Part shown: one piece after another, positions 48,160 through 60,481 of the stretch | How the letters are laid out: each line of letters starts with the position of its first letter | Position numbering within the stretch: position 1 is the first letter of the stretch | NCBI GenBank assembly: GCA_023105745.1 | Contig: JALGQZ010000003.1 | Span: forward strand, 40,749,185-40,813,184 | Source: Austropuccinia psidii | Lineage: Eukaryota; Basidiomycota; Pucciniomycetes; Pucciniales; Sphaerophragmiaceae | Direction: 5' to 3' | DNA length: 64,000 nucleotides | Made by a program: the position numbers and the translations under genes | The notes under the pieces: model-generated | Seen by the model: only the letters and a program-made list of their open reading frames with translations | Database searches by the model: none | What the model was told of the DNA's origin: nothing

Positions 48160-49389
48160 TTCCTTGCACATTAATTATTTTTCAATAAAGCTTCTTAAGC
48201 TTTCTTTTCTCCCTTTGGGTTCTCATATATTTTCTGGACTCAATGGTGGCTTTAGGACAGCTTTTAACAACTCCAGCTCCACCACCTATATCCCATTTCA
48301 TATATATAATCCTCTGTGGAAAAGAGCTCTTCACATCTGAGCCCAATTGAATTATCTGTTAATCCTCCATGTTTTCTCAATATTATCATATTAATAACTG
48401 AGTCAGACATTTCTTTACTGAAGGAACAGAGCCTTTTCTTATGTTTTATAAGTAAATTAGTTTATCTCTTTTAAATTCCAATCTTAAATATCTGAGAATT
48501 GTGGGGCCATCTGGTAATAATTCTAGATCCCTATCATCTCCACACATTCCTTATATGTTCTTTGCTCCCTGTTGAATGAATAACATTTATTTTAAATTCT
48601 TTTAAAGATAGAGTGCATTAATTCAACAATAAATTAATTTGTCATTTTTAAGTCCTCTTTTGGAATTTCTACTCCTCCTATTAATTCAGATTTTATGTAT
48701 TCCTCTTCAACAGAAAATTCTTGCCATTCCTCCAATATCATTATTTCGTGTGAAACCAAAGGCCTTTCTCCAGGTATACCTCTGGGGAATGAAACTTTAT
48801 ATATTTTTGTAAGTCTCCCTTTTTCTCAGTATAAATTTCCTCCATTAAAAGGTGCAGGTTTCTTTGTGATGTATTTTGTTATTTCAAATCTGAAATTATT
48901 TCTCCAGATTTTTACCTGTTTGGTGCTCTTTTGTAGGTCTTTTCTAAGTAGGTATTCCATCTGAGCTGTGTGATTTTCTGCTCTTATATCTTTACTTTCA
49001 AATTCACAAGGTAAGATTTAACTCATTATTTCCATTCAAAGGTCCCCTAAGAATTTCCTCCTCCGTGGTTGTGAGATACCCAATAGTTCAAGAAATATTG
49101 AACATACCTTTCATGGATTTGAGCTCCAATTTGAAATTACCTTACCTCTGCGTGTGATGTGTTGGCCAAAATTATTTTCCTTTATCATTTATTTCATGTG
49201 TCTTGGGACCTTTTCAATTTTCTGAAGGCTTCTTGGGCTTTTTCTTGGAGGAGGCTGAGGTAGGATTGGAACTTTTGACACTACAGACTCTCCTTTCATC
49301 TCCATGAGTGCTGATTTTTCTATCTCAAACCCTTCCTGTTGACACACTGACCAAGGAGTCGAATTTTGTATTCTGAGATTGATATATAG
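48160..49389 (-). pseudogene. Decayed unrecognised coding region
   Basis: Read on the minus strand. 49192-49389 is open for 66 codons (TPWSVCQQEGFEIEKSALM; proline/lysine-rich end LPQPPPRKSPRSLQKI). 48637-49017 is open for 127 codons apart from one TGA at 48826-48828 (ENHTAQMEYLLRKDLQKS; VSFPRGIPGERPLVSHEI). A last piece at about 48187-48340 ends KREKRKLKKLY-like before a TGA. The three lie in order and read like one protein with few breaks, so it decayed later than the other spacer remnants. I do not recognise the family. The plus-strand open frame at 48695-48964 is its shadow. Confidence 0.5.
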
Positions 49390-50987
49390 CTATAGCCAAC
49401 ACTTTTGAATGGTTTGGACCTTAAGAAAGTACTCTGAATCATCTCTGCTTCACAGTTTACCTCAAAATCAATGGGTAAAGACCTTGGGTAATGGGGAGAA
49501 ACAATGGAATACTCTACAAATTGTTTCCTTGGGGAGTTCTGATTTACTTTTTTCTTTTCACTCTTCCCACTTTTCCATATCCACTTGGTGAAATTAAAAA
49601 GATTGTTAAGATCCTCTGAATTTAACTAGAGAAGATTTCGGAAGAACGACTACAAAACATAGACCCTTGCTTTGATTTTTGCCAAAATTTATCTAACTAA
49701 AGTGAGTTCTTGGGAAAAATGAGGTTCAAAAAATTCTTCGATCTTGTATTTTGGTGATTCTAGGATAGTAAGGTATCATTCACTCAGGTCATTAAAATTG
49801 GATACCAACTTAATTAGAGAAATTCTCTAGAAAGAGAGAAAAATATATTGATGCAATCGAATAATTTTCAAAAAATATTTCAAAAGTGATTATATTTCTT
49901 TTTAAAATAAATATCTGAGAGATACTCTGAGATTGAAATCTTGATACAAAGAATCTTGGAGAAAGTATAAGAAAAAAATGCAACCTCCTTCAAAACTTTC
50001 CCAAAAATTCTCAAAAGAAAGATAGATTCCCAAACAAATAAAATAAAATATCAATGCAAAAATATTATTCCTTGTTTAATCCCATGAATTTACTTAATTA
50101 GGAATCATTTTAAAAACCATGTCCAGATAACTGAATGTAATTTTTTTATATGAAACTATGGGTAATATTAACATTGATTCAGAGTTTCGTGCCTGGGAGC
50201 GTCGAGTTACTCTTTACATACCCAAATATTCCATAAATAGACCTAAAGTAAATTTTTCATCTTTAAAACCCATTATTGTTCTTCAAATACAAACTTTTTC
50301 ATTGTTCTTGAATGAAAAAGATGAATAAATATTTTTTGCGTATGTAATTCAATGGAATTAAGACCTTATCTGGACTCTAAACAACAGCTAAACTATATTC
50401 ATTCCACAAGGTATAGAATTTCCAATTTACTCTATGATTTTTTAAAGTGAGAAATGCTTCAAACCTTAATAATTTACAATACCTAAAGGAAATTTGTAAA
50501 TGTTTTTATGTTTCATTTTCATGCCAAATCAATTATATTATGGAGTTTACCATGTTAAAAGTACACCAACGTTTGTGTTAAACATATTTTTTATCAGTTG
50601 AAACTACTTCATTTTTTGATATTTTGTTGTTAGACCTACCATAGATATTGGTATCAAATTCTTAATTACTATTTTTGTTGTAATAATAGGTCAAAGGGAC
50701 AAAATAGTTAAAAAGGAAAAAAGGGGCCATGATTTATGAGGCCACTGAGAGGCATACAGAACAACACCTTGAATCCATGTCTAATAATTATCAAAATATT
50801 CATTTAATACGTATTGGGAGCCTTTTTACTTGGGTTAGGTCCAGCTGATTCAATGTCAACCTCACATTATAATATAGCTTTAAATTGATAATAAAAAGCT
50901 ATAACTGTGAGTGTGGGAAAATGATAATAGTAAGGAGAAGGGATAGGATGAGTAAAAGGGATATGATAATGAATCTGAGTGATGTTC
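49390..50987. other. AT-rich spacer, no gene seen
   Basis: Low-complexity AT-rich DNA. The 60-residue plus-strand open frame at 49409-49591 has no recognisable feature. Confidence 0.5.
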
Positions 50988-51785
50988 TGTGAGCCTTAGA
51001 GGTAATTTGATATACCCAAAAGACCACAAATACAAAATTAACATATAAATATAAATAAAATAAATTTACTTATATTATTAGAATAAAAATCAAAATATAA
51101 ATATAAAATTATATTCAAAATAAAAAAAAATCAATTACAATTTAAAAATAAAATTACATTAAATTTTGGAATTATAAAATTACATTTATACTTGAAAAAA
51201 TTAAGTAAAAATGAAATTTTAACAAAATTGTAAAAAATAAATAAATTTGAAAAAAAGTTAAATAAAAATCGTTATAAATTTTTATCCAATAAATAAACAT
51301 ATAAAAATTATTTCACCATTGGATTCCTCATAAAAAATCAGGTGGGGTCACCTCTGAGTGAAATTCTTGTAACTCAACTCTAAATAAGCTTAAATTAAGT
51401 TTTTAGTATTTTCAATACAAAAGTTGAAAATTCTCAAAACTTTAATTTAATCCACACCACATGTGGTGTTAACCATCAATTTTTGTGTTAAAACTGAGGT
51501 GTTGTGTTTAGTTTAGAAGTTATGAGGAATTGAAGTATTTTCAATTGAATTCAATTGAAATGTCAAAATGTGCGCGTGTATTACATAAGTGAACTTTGAT
51601 TTACATATGAGGTATCAATTATTACTGTATTGTAATGTAAAATTCAATTGAATTACATATTTAAATTATAAGTATAATACATGATGAGGAATTAAAGGAA
51701 AAATAAATTGGAAAGATTAAATTTGGGGGGGAAAAGGAACTCCAGCTCTAAGGGGGAGCTAGACCCCCAAAATCCTTGTTGACAG
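50988..51785 (+). repeat. Truncated family-A LTR
   Basis: Starts TGTGAGCCTTAGAGG and follows the copy at 58646 closely up to CTTGTTGACAG, then stops; the next base begins the CACTA element. The missing 3' part of this LTR is not found in the window, so either the CACTA inserted into it and the remainder lies beyond the element's unseen right end, or it was truncated. Confidence 0.85.
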
Positions 51786-52042
51786 CACAACTGGAAGGGT
51801 GCTGACACTGCATATGAAGCGTCGTCCTGACCCTTCTGTAACCTAACCCCGCGCATTACTTTACCCCATGTCATTGGTTAAGTTTTCATCCCATATTTCA
51901 TTAATTTTTCTTTAAACAATCACTTTTCTGTTATTTTCCCTTCAACTTCTAGATTCCATTTGAGTCAATTTTTTTAACCATGAAAATCAACAAGTGTTTT
52001 TCAGTAACTTTTGGGTCAATTTTTTTATCCATTCAAATATAA

Positions 52043-52273
52043 ATGGAACTCTGTGATTGCCCTCAATGCATCAAATTCAATTTTACAGATCAATGTGGCA
52101 AGAAAACTCAAGGTGTTATGGTTTCGCGAAGGACTCGTAATTGGCATTGGGAAAAATACTGTCAATCTGATCAGCTCTTGTCTGATATTATTTCCAAAGC
52201 TACAATCTCAGAGTCTCATAGCTCAAAGGAGCACGAAAAAAAGCCGATACACCTCAAGAAACCCAAGCCATAG
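52043..52273 (+). pseudogene. CACTA tnp2 N-terminal segment
   Basis: ATG at 52043; 76 residues beginning MELCDCPQCIKFNF, with SRRTRNWHWEKYC. Cys-rich openings of this form (CPQC..T) occur at the start of rust Tnp2-like proteins. It is probably the first exon or start of the transposase at 52415, with about 140 bp between (intron or decayed linker). Confidence 0.5.
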
Positions 52274-52414
52274 CTCATTGTACTGAAGAGACTTTTCTTG
52301 AATTAATTCGCAAGTAGTGTTCTCCTTTACTTTGAATAAATATGATGATCTAATTTCTTCCGTTGATTAGGTCTTTTCTTTTGTTTTATTGCATGGCTCT
52401 ATGTTGTTGGTGGC

Positions 52415-54203
52415 ATGAGCCGAGAAAAATGGCAAGTGGCAAGAAAATACCTAATATACATAATCAACCTCTCAAAACAACTACATGATAGTACCATTAT
52501 TCAGCAGCACATTCCCAACAATGTGCGAACTGTCATTAAGAAACTAAACCTTAGTCCTCAACTGCATCAACACATCTGGTGTCCTGAATGTTACTCAACA
52601 TATGAAATTGAAACTGCCCCCCATGTGTGTCGATACAAGAATTTCCCAACATCTCCCCCATGTGGTGCTTCTTTATTCCATCCCATACGCCTTATCCGGT
52701 CTCACCATTATATTGGAAGGATTTCGATGCACTATGCAAGACCACAACAGCGTTGCAAACATTGAAAACCATTCTCAGTGTATGTAACCCAAAATTTCTC
52801 TTATTGGCTAAGATGGTTTCTTCCCCGGTGTGAAGAATCAATTGAAGAGTGGAAAAGGTCTTTAATTACTTCAAGTGATAGTATTTATGATTATCAGCAA
52901 TCTCCAGCATGGGAGGCCCTCTACCCCAAATGCCAACAAGAAAAAGATTCCGCAACATTGAAGTTGGCATTCAGCTTATTTACTGACTGGTTTAACCCAC
53001 TTTCCAACAAGGCGTCTGGAAAGCAAGTATCCCTAGGAGTGCTTGCCTTGAACTGTCTTTACCTTCCACTTACAAGCCGATGGAAGCCACAAAACACCTT
53101 CATTTCAGGCCTTGTTCCAGAACCCACACAACCCAACATGATCACTATCAATAACATCCTCAGTGTTTTTATTGATGAAATAGCTTCACTCAATTCAGGA
53201 ATTATCATTAACACCCCACGATATCCTGAAGGGCGCAAGGTTGTAGTGAGGCTTGGCTGCTTATTAGGGGACTTGGTAGCTAATCATAAAGTTGCTGGTT
53301 TTGCTTCCCATTCCGCTACTCGCTTTTGTTCTTGGTGTGAATGTCCAAAGGCCGATATTCAACAACTAACCATAGGAAGACTATGACAAATGCGGATCGT
53401 CAAAGACTACTCTTGAGCTTTTAAAGATCTGAAGAATGAGGCTGAACGTACCAGGATGGTTAAGAAAAGTGGGATCAGGATGTCTGAGCTCAATCGGCTT
53501 CGCTATTGGGATCCTGTGCACATGATACCCATTGGGATCATGCACAACTGGTTTGAAGGAATTCTTCAACACCATTTCCGCAATCGATGGAGGTGGGATT
53601 TTGAAAAATTGAAACCAACAGAAAATGAAAGCCAATACCATGATTTAGAGGATGACTTCGAAATGCAGGATGGTGATACATCAGCTCAGGTAGGCATTTC
53701 ATGGGAACAAGCGCATATGATGACTTCAGCTTTGTCAGATGTTAAGGTTCCCTTTGGTGTCACTCATGTCCCACAATGGCTTGGCCAGGCAAAGGAGGGT
53801 AAAATCAAGGCAAGTGAATGGCAGTCACTCTTTTCAATTTACTTACCATTGGCAGCAATCAATATCCTTGTTGGAGACATGAGTATATTCTCAGAAAACA
53901 CAAACAAAGCAGGGAAAACTTGTCTTTTGATTGAGAACTTTGCTGCATTGGTGGTGTGCACACACATTTTGGAAGCACGATCAATCACCAATTCCGATTG
54001 CTTACAATTTGCAGAAGAATATTGCAATTACTGTGAAACCTCCAAAACCCTATTTTCAGGCTGTACTATCAACCCCAATCATCACTATTCCTTGCACATC
54101 AAATCACAGCTTAGGAAATGGGGGCCTTTAATTGGAGTCTCAGAGTTTGCAGGCGAGAGATTAAATGGCATTCTGCAAAGAATCCCAACTTCTGGTAGAA
54201 TTG
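52415..54203 (+). pseudogene. CACTA Tnp2-like transposase, main part
   Basis: Domain order: a zinc-like segment WCPECYSTYEIE..C....PPCGASLF, then YWKDFDALCK, YVTQNFSYWLRWFLP, the Tnp2 core (WKRSL, LKLAFSLFTDWFNP, GVLALNCLYLPLTSRWKP), a GCLLGDLVANHKVAGFASHSATRFCSWCECP block and, after two stops, RMSELNRLRYWDPVHMIPIGIMHNWFEG. One-base shifts near 52685 and 52775 break the early part. Both stops (TGA at 53384-53386 and near 53414) sit where Arg is likely. It continues after an intron at 54204-54259 (GTGAGT..CTGAAG). Role: transposition by excision and reinsertion; this copy is dead. Confidence 0.82.
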
Positions 54204-54259
54204 GTGAGTAACATGGCTTTTTGTTTGGTGTTTATGGCTAACAATGTTTGTTTCTGAAG

Positions 54260-54422
54260 GTCAATTTGGCTTAATGATCGTGAAATCATTTGGTCAATGG
54301 CAATGTCTCATGGTCAAAGATGACCTCAACTTTTCTGAAACAAAAGAAGCAGAGAATGAAATGAATTTCGAGATGGATCACAACATGTATATGAAGCTGC
54401 TATCACATTTGCAAAAGACTAC
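54260..54422 (+). pseudogene. CACTA tnp2 exon before the solo LTR
   Basis: Joined in frame to the upstream exon by the 56-bp intron (G|GT split codon). It reads QFGLMIVKSFGQWQ..MVKDDLNFSE..MDHNMYMKLLSHLQKTT and is then cut by the LTR insertion. Confidence 0.75.
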
Positions 54423-55918
54423 TGTCAGCCTGTGACTCAAAATAGAGCACCAGCATGACATCCAACATACCATAAGTAATGGTATGAGGAATATTGGACA
54501 AATATAGCCAATACAAGTAAATTATAAAGAGGAAACCTCCTCAAAGATAATAAGAAAGGACAAAGATATGCCCTATCAAAGATAAGACCAAATAAGCAAA
54601 AACTCTTATTCTGGCCTCTAATCTAACTTATGTATATTTAATGGGAACCCCACCAGAGATGTTATTTTTCTTAAAGCTCAAATAGAGAGCTACACAATGA
54701 TATCATCCATGTTGTTGTAACACCACTACAACTGGAGATACCATATAACCTTATTTTCAAAACCAAGTCCCCCTGAAAGTCAAAGAGGGCTTGTACAAAA
54801 CTGTACAAAAGTATAACCAAATTAAAGATCTCAACAAGAGCTTTAATTTGAGACACCTTAGACCTCTGTATCTCTTAAATTGACTGAGAGATCTTGGTTC
54901 AAAGGTTTAATAACCAAAATACAGATATTCTGAAAACAAGAAAATAAACAAACCCCTGTATTTTTGGCATACACTCATACAACTGTACAGTGTAATATAC
55001 CAAACTGTAGAGCTAATCAAGCCCTACAAAACTGTATCATCAGAATACAGATATCTTCCAAATTGAAGAAGATATCTAGCATGGAAGTTTTTGAAGCCTC
55101 ATACTGATGTACAAAATTACATCCAAAAACTTAAAACCCTTATAACTTTTGCTATTTGCAAGAAGGGTAAACATGAAGCATACCAAATTGAAGAGCTCAT
55201 TAAGCCCTTCAATTCTGTGCTCTTGGTTTCTTGATATCTCAAAAACTGACTGAGATATCTTGGTTGGAAGTATTTTGACCAATACTGGCCTGTACCAAAC
55301 CTGTACCAACCAGTACTGGCTTGATACTTAAAATAATGGTTGTTTAAAGCTTAAACCCGCCCAGAATGACTAATATTAGTCATCCAGACACTCTGGACAC
55401 GTCACAATGGTGCTGACGTGGCCTGTGAAGAGTTTTTTCACCCTGTATTGATCCAGAATGATCATTTGTGGTCCAAAAACCACAATTCTGACTATGCTGA
55501 CGTCAGAATTGATGGTACAGAACCACAACCCAGCCTCCAGAGTGAAAATTTTCATTCTGTAGACGTGTGAAGAGCCTACCAGTCTTTCACAGTCCTCAGA
55601 GGAGATAAAAGCAGGTCTTTCCTCACTGGAAAAGACTCACCTTATAATGAATTAACATCCTTACGTAGTAAAACTGTCTTATACCAGTAGTACTCTTAGG
55701 ATTATATTGATATAATTAAAATATAATTATTGTAGTGTTTCTTTACAGTCAAAGATATTAGAGCATTGCAACCCAGGTCCTCAATAGACTCATCACCACT
55801 GTTACCACATAGCAGTAGGACCTGAAGATTTCATTTATTATTTATTTTTTGTGTGTCACAGTCATAGTGCTAGCTTGTATTTACTATTTTTAAGCTACTA
55901 CATAGACTCACCCTGACA
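54423..55918 (+). repeat. Solo LTR, divergent family B, inside CACTA transposase
   Basis: TGTCAGCCTGTGACTC to ..ACTCACCCTGACA, 1496 bp, flanked by identical actac (54418-54422, 55919-55923). Family-B termini, but the interior differs much from the B1/B2 LTRs, so it is a separate subfamily. No internal element sequence. Contains a GATAAAAGCAGG box near 55605. Minus-strand open frames inside are not genes. Confidence 0.93.
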
Positions 55919-55923
55919 ACTAC

Positions 55924-56398
55924 ACCAAACCTTTGGGATCATTCTAAAATACCTCACCCTGAAGAGGCAAAAATATTGCTAAACTATGCAAAAGAGTTGT
56001 CAACAATGAAGAAAGAAGGTTATTTGATTTGTAATGTTGAGCCTAGCAACCTTATTCAATGTATTTCACCTCATCAAATTCGAGTGGGGAGGGTGCTTCA
56101 TATTCTAAAGGTGATGAACAAAGCCTCAAAAGGTGAACTCCTGGTGGTCAAGCGTTTGGACGTGGCAAAGAGTGATTGGGATGGAGAAGAATGGTTGAAT
56201 AAAGTATTTAAAAAGCTTTCGGTGGTACATGTAAGGCAATATGGTCAAGTTGAAATAATTTCGGCATGTCACATCATAAGTACCGCAGCATACAGAGAGC
56301 TCCCAAATGGAGCATTAGGTTGCAGAGAACCAAGTTTGATGGTTCATGTAATTAAAAAAAGGGGCCAACTCAATATAATTACTTTTGGTTTTGGGTAA
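55924..56398 (+). pseudogene. CACTA tnp2 C-terminal exon after the solo LTR
   Basis: Removing the LTR and one actac continues the frame exactly into PNLWDHSKIPHPEEA, then LLNYAKELSTMKKEG, HQIRVGRVLHILKVMNK, WDGEEWLNKVFKKL and a stop at 56396-56398. The TTG at 55976 is therefore internal, not a start. No further damage is seen in this exon. Confidence 0.8.
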
Positions 56399-56871
56399 TT
56401 ATAAAAATTTCTGTTTGATTTCTTAAAATGATCTCTCACTTTGTATCACTTACGGATACTGACTTTCAGAAAATTTTTGTAGAAACATCACAATTCATTC
56501 TAAACCCTTTCTAACTTGATCACGATATTTAGGAGACTTTCTATTTACAGCCTATTTACAATATTTATCATCAATTATCAAGCTAATCAACCATTGACGC
56601 ATTTCAATCCTTTTTGTCTTGATATCCTAAGGTCATCCACTGAAACATAACCATTCAATCACAAGCCATAAAAGATTCCACTATTTATAATGAAGCAAAA
56701 AAAAAATATCTACATTTAATTTTCAATTGAAACACCCAGTATAATTATAAAATATTTGGAGTCCTAAATATTTACACTACAAAATGAAAAAAAAACTCAG
56801 TGGGAAATATCGACAATTCTAAGAAAACCCCACATTTGCTGCCTTTGATTTTTCTAATTTCAGCTAATCTC

Positions 56872-57879
56872 TCACCACACCTTCTCATACATGTCTTCCT
56901 GCTGCCAATTCACCCTCTGCCTTGTCTCCCAAGCATCTGACATGACCACGTCTCCACCAACTTTGTCTTGATTTTCTTCCATCTCATTGTCATCGTCTTC
57001 TTCATCAAGCTCCAAATCACTTTCACCATTATAAATGAATTCCTCACTCAACCCGTTGTTGTCTACATCACGATTAGCATTTGGCGCATTTAAATCCACA
57101 CTTTCATCATCTGAACAACCATCTTCGCTATCCCTCTCACTACTATCGGGTGTCCCAGGCTCGATTTTGTACTCTTGAATGGTGGACTCCCAGTACTTTT
57201 GATTAAAACTTAGATTGCCAAGTCTTTTGTTGGGATGTTGTTTGGTTCCAGGAGGTAAATCTTTGACTGGAACAAAAGCAACCTCTGATAAATTAGCAGC
57301 CACAACTTTTTGTGAGTGGTCTCGCTCATTGAACCATTCAGGCCGGTAAAAGTCAATAGGAACGTTTCTAGATGTTTTTTCAAATTTGGAAATGATTGGG
57401 ATCTTTGGCCTTCGGCAAATTTGTTGTTGTAATCTCCGACCCATCATGCGCTCAACTTCTCTTATTTTGCATTCCAGTCTTTGAAAGAATGCAGTTGCAT
57501 TATCAGATCGGTACACAAGTGTTTTGATTACATAAACTCCTGTCTTTGCATTGTACTCATCATCACTATGAGAATTGAAGTCTGATGAAATGGTTTGGTA
57601 TCTTGTGGCATAATTGTGTGCAACCAAAAATTTGTAACGACGATCACGTAGCTTTTTTTTCAGACATAAAATTGGTTAGTCTTGTGTTTAATAAATAATA
57701 AGAAATAAAAACTTACGCATTGTCTTGCATGTTGTATGACTTTTCTCTCCACCTCTCGCATAGTCCATCCTTGCTCTTTATTTTCTTTCTTATACTTTTC
57801 AGCCAATACAAAATGCACATAGTGATCATATGCATTGGGAAGCAACCCAAGATCACTACAGTACGTAAGGTTGGCACGC
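56872..57879 (-). CDS. CACTA second gene, acidic protein of unknown function
   Basis: Minus strand, convergent with tnp2. Exon at 57879-57717 (reads RANLTYCSDLGLLPNAYDHY..REVERKVIQHARQC), phase-0 intron 57716-57652 (GTAAGT..AAAAAG, 65 bp), exon 57651-56872. An acceptor-like ACACAG precedes 57879, so another exon lies upstream and the start is not fixed. The body has a basic middle (REVERMMGRRLQQQICRRP) and a strongly acidic C-terminal third (DSSERDSEDGCSDDES; LELDEEDDDNEMEENQD). Second CACTA genes often encode DNA-binding cofactors (TnpA-like) that bind subterminal repeats; that role is only inference here. No stop interrupts it. Confidence 0.6.
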
Positions 57880-58315
57880 TGTGTTATTCCATACCATTAG
57901 TGCCAGTTTCAAGCTTACCAATAAAACAAAAAATAATAATAATAAAACAAATTACGCAAAACATATTTACACATTACAACTACAGATTTCAAACAGAAAT
58001 ATATAATACACAGCCTCAAGATATTATCAAAACAGTATAGTATCAAAGGATTTATCCACCTTATTGCATCATCAATAGCAAATTATTCAATTAAAAGCAG
58101 TTAATATAAACAAAGGTATATGAAGACGGACCACAGAATCAGCGCTGTATTTTCCCCACCTTGATTCAATTGAAAGAAGAAATACCTCAAGGCTATGCAT
58201 AAAATTACAATATATTTTCCAAGAACAAATGTTTGCTTAGTAATAATGACACGCATCAAACTTGATAGAAATGATGCAATCTCCACATGAAATTATACAA
58301 TACTAAAACAGAAAC
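57880..58315. other. CACTA right-side non-coding DNA
   Basis: AT-rich. Possible upstream exon or promoter of the minus-strand gene; a donor-like GTAAGC lies at 57918 (minus). No further coding supported. Confidence 0.4.
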
Positions 58316-58640
58316 ACCAGCATAATTATCTCAGAAAACACGTAACAAAGTCACCAAAAATGAAAGTGTCACCAGCAAAATTATCTCGAAGACATCACAT
58401 GATTTTGATAAGAAACAGAAACACCAGCATAATTTTCTCATATATATCATATGACTAGAAGAAAGTTCAATTGTCAGGAGCTGTATTTTCTCCACTTTCT
58501 TGGAAAAAAAAAAGAAAAACTCACCAGCCAAATTATCTCAAATACATCACATGATTTGGATAAGGAAAAGAACCACCAGCATAATTCTCTCATAACATAT
58601 GTAGAAATAGAAACAAAAAAATACTTTCCCCACCTTCGAG
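58316..58640. repeat. Subterminal repeats of the CACTA element
   Basis: Five imperfect copies of ACCAGCATAATTATCTCA at about 58316, 58371, 58423, 58523 and 58574, roughly 50 bp apart, several followed by CATCACATGATTTGGATAAG, plus a GCTGTATTTTCCCCACCTT motif near 58146, 58481 and 58625. Such arrays are the binding region of CACTA cofactor proteins in other elements. Confidence 0.6.
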
Positions 58641-58645
58641 AAAAC

Positions 58646-60481
58646 TGTGAGCCTTAGAGGTAATTTCATATACCCAAAAGACCACAAATATAAAAAATAA
58701 CATATTAATATGAATAAAATAAATTTATTTATATTATTAAAATAAAAATCAAAATATAAATATAAAATTATATTAAAAATAAAAAATTAATTATAATTTA
58801 AAAATAAAAAATACATTAAATTTTGTAAATATAAAATTACATTTATACTTGAAAAAATTAAGTAAAAATGAAATTTTAACAAAATTGTGAAAAAATGAAT
58901 AAATTTGGAAAAAAGTTAAATAAAATTTATTATAACTTTTTATCCAATAAATAAACATATAAAATTTATTTCACCATTGGATTCCTCATAAAAAATCAGG
59001 TGGGGTCACCTCTGAGTGAAATTCTTGTAACTCAACTCTAAATAAGCTTAAATTAAGTTTTTAGTATTTTCAATACAAAAGTTGAAAATCCTCAAAACCT
59101 TAATTTAATTCACACCACATGTGGTGTTAACCATCAATTTTTGTGTTAAAATTGAGGTGTTGTGTTTAGTTTAGAAGTTATGAGGAATTGAAGTATTTTC
59201 AATTGAATTCAATTGAAATGTCAAAATGTGCGCGTGTATTACATAAGTGAACTTTGATTGACATATGAGGTGTCAATTATTACTGTATTGTACTGTACAA
59301 TTGAATTGAATTACATATGTAAATTATAAGTATAATACATGATGAGGAATTAAAGGAAAAATAAATTGGAAAGATTAAATTTGGGGGGGAAAGGAACTCC
59401 AGCTCTAAGGGGGAGCTAGACCCCCAAAATCCTTGCTGACAGACGTGGGATGTCAAAATTCACGCAAAAGTTCATCACTTTTGGCCTGGAATTGAGTCAC
59501 AGGGTCTGTGGACTCAATTGATGATGAGGTTTTGATACCAACTGGGGTAGTTTTAGCTGTTGCCAAGAAGGTAAAACTACCCTTAAGATAAAACAACCAT
59601 AGTAAAAACAGTTTTAACTGGTTTCTACGCCTCTTACACACATTCTGACGTGTTTTGAAGGCTCTAGGCCTGGTATTGCTATAGTAATGGCTGATTTAAG
59701 GGTCTAAAATGGCTAAAAATGGCTAAAAATGGCTTAAACCAGCCCTTATTTGGCCTAAACCAGGGTTCAATGATGCCATAATTGGCTTTTCTGTTGTCAG
59801 ACTGTTTTTCACGACTGACAAGAGTAAATTTTACTTTTGGAGTAAGAGAATTGATGGCTATAAAAGAATGTCTTCTTTGCCCCACTTTTCTCTTCATGTT
59901 AGAATCTTTTCCTTTTATTAATTAGTTTAAAACTGTTAAACCAATCAATCAAAGATTCCAACCACCACTTTTTAATCATTTTAATCCTTTTAACCACGTG
60001 AAAAAATCATTATAATCATTGTTTGTAACTCTTATAATCATTTTTACCCCTGAACCACCCCAAAAGTGAATTAAAGCATCTTTCATCACTGTAAACTTTG
60101 TCACTTTGTTTCCAAATTCACTCTGGTCACTTTTGGGCGTGTTTTCTCTTTAATATTCTTTTTAAAGACTTTGTTCTTTAATTAATTTCTTGCAGTTCTT
60201 TGGTCAATTAATTCCAATTGAAATTGCTCTTGAAGAAATTTCTTTTGTAGCCTTAAAATATCTCTTGTAGAGTATTTTTTGGATAAATCTTTATTGTTGG
60301 TAAAACAATAAATTTTTATATTATTGTTTTATACTAATAAAGTTATAAACAATAAAATTTGGCGTGTTTTCTCTTAAAAATAATATTTCATACTATTTTT
60401 AACTGAATTTTACCTTATACAAATTTTGAGGACAGGAAAAGTACTTGATTTTTAATCAAAGTTTCATATCCACACCTTACA
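58646..60481 (+). repeat. Family-A 5' LTR, full length
   Basis: TGTGAGCCTTAGAGG to ..TCCACACCTTACA, 1836 bp. The reference copy for families at 1850, 26456, 30370 and 50988. Its first 400 bp are extremely AT-rich. Confidence 0.92.
59858..59866 (+). promoter_or_regulatory. TATA box of the family-A LTR
   Basis: CTATAAAAG, conserved in the other LTR copies (near 27637 and 33267). It would place the transcript start and R region about 30 bp downstream, with roughly 590 bp of R/U5 before the LTR end. Confidence 0.6.

Larger units (their letters stand above)
51786..58645 (+). mobile_element. CACTA (Tnp2-type, EnSpm) DNA transposon, right end not seen
   Basis: Left boundary inferred where the family-A LTR breaks; the sequence then starts CACAACTGGAAGGG. 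It holds a Tnp2-like transposase gene (plus) and a convergent second gene (minus), plus short-period repeats near the right side, as CACTA elements have in their subterminal regions. It is interrupted by a solo LTR (54423-55918) and cut on the right by a family-A element at 58646, so the right terminal repeat is outside the window. CpG is frequent here, unlike in the retroelements. Confidence 0.75.
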
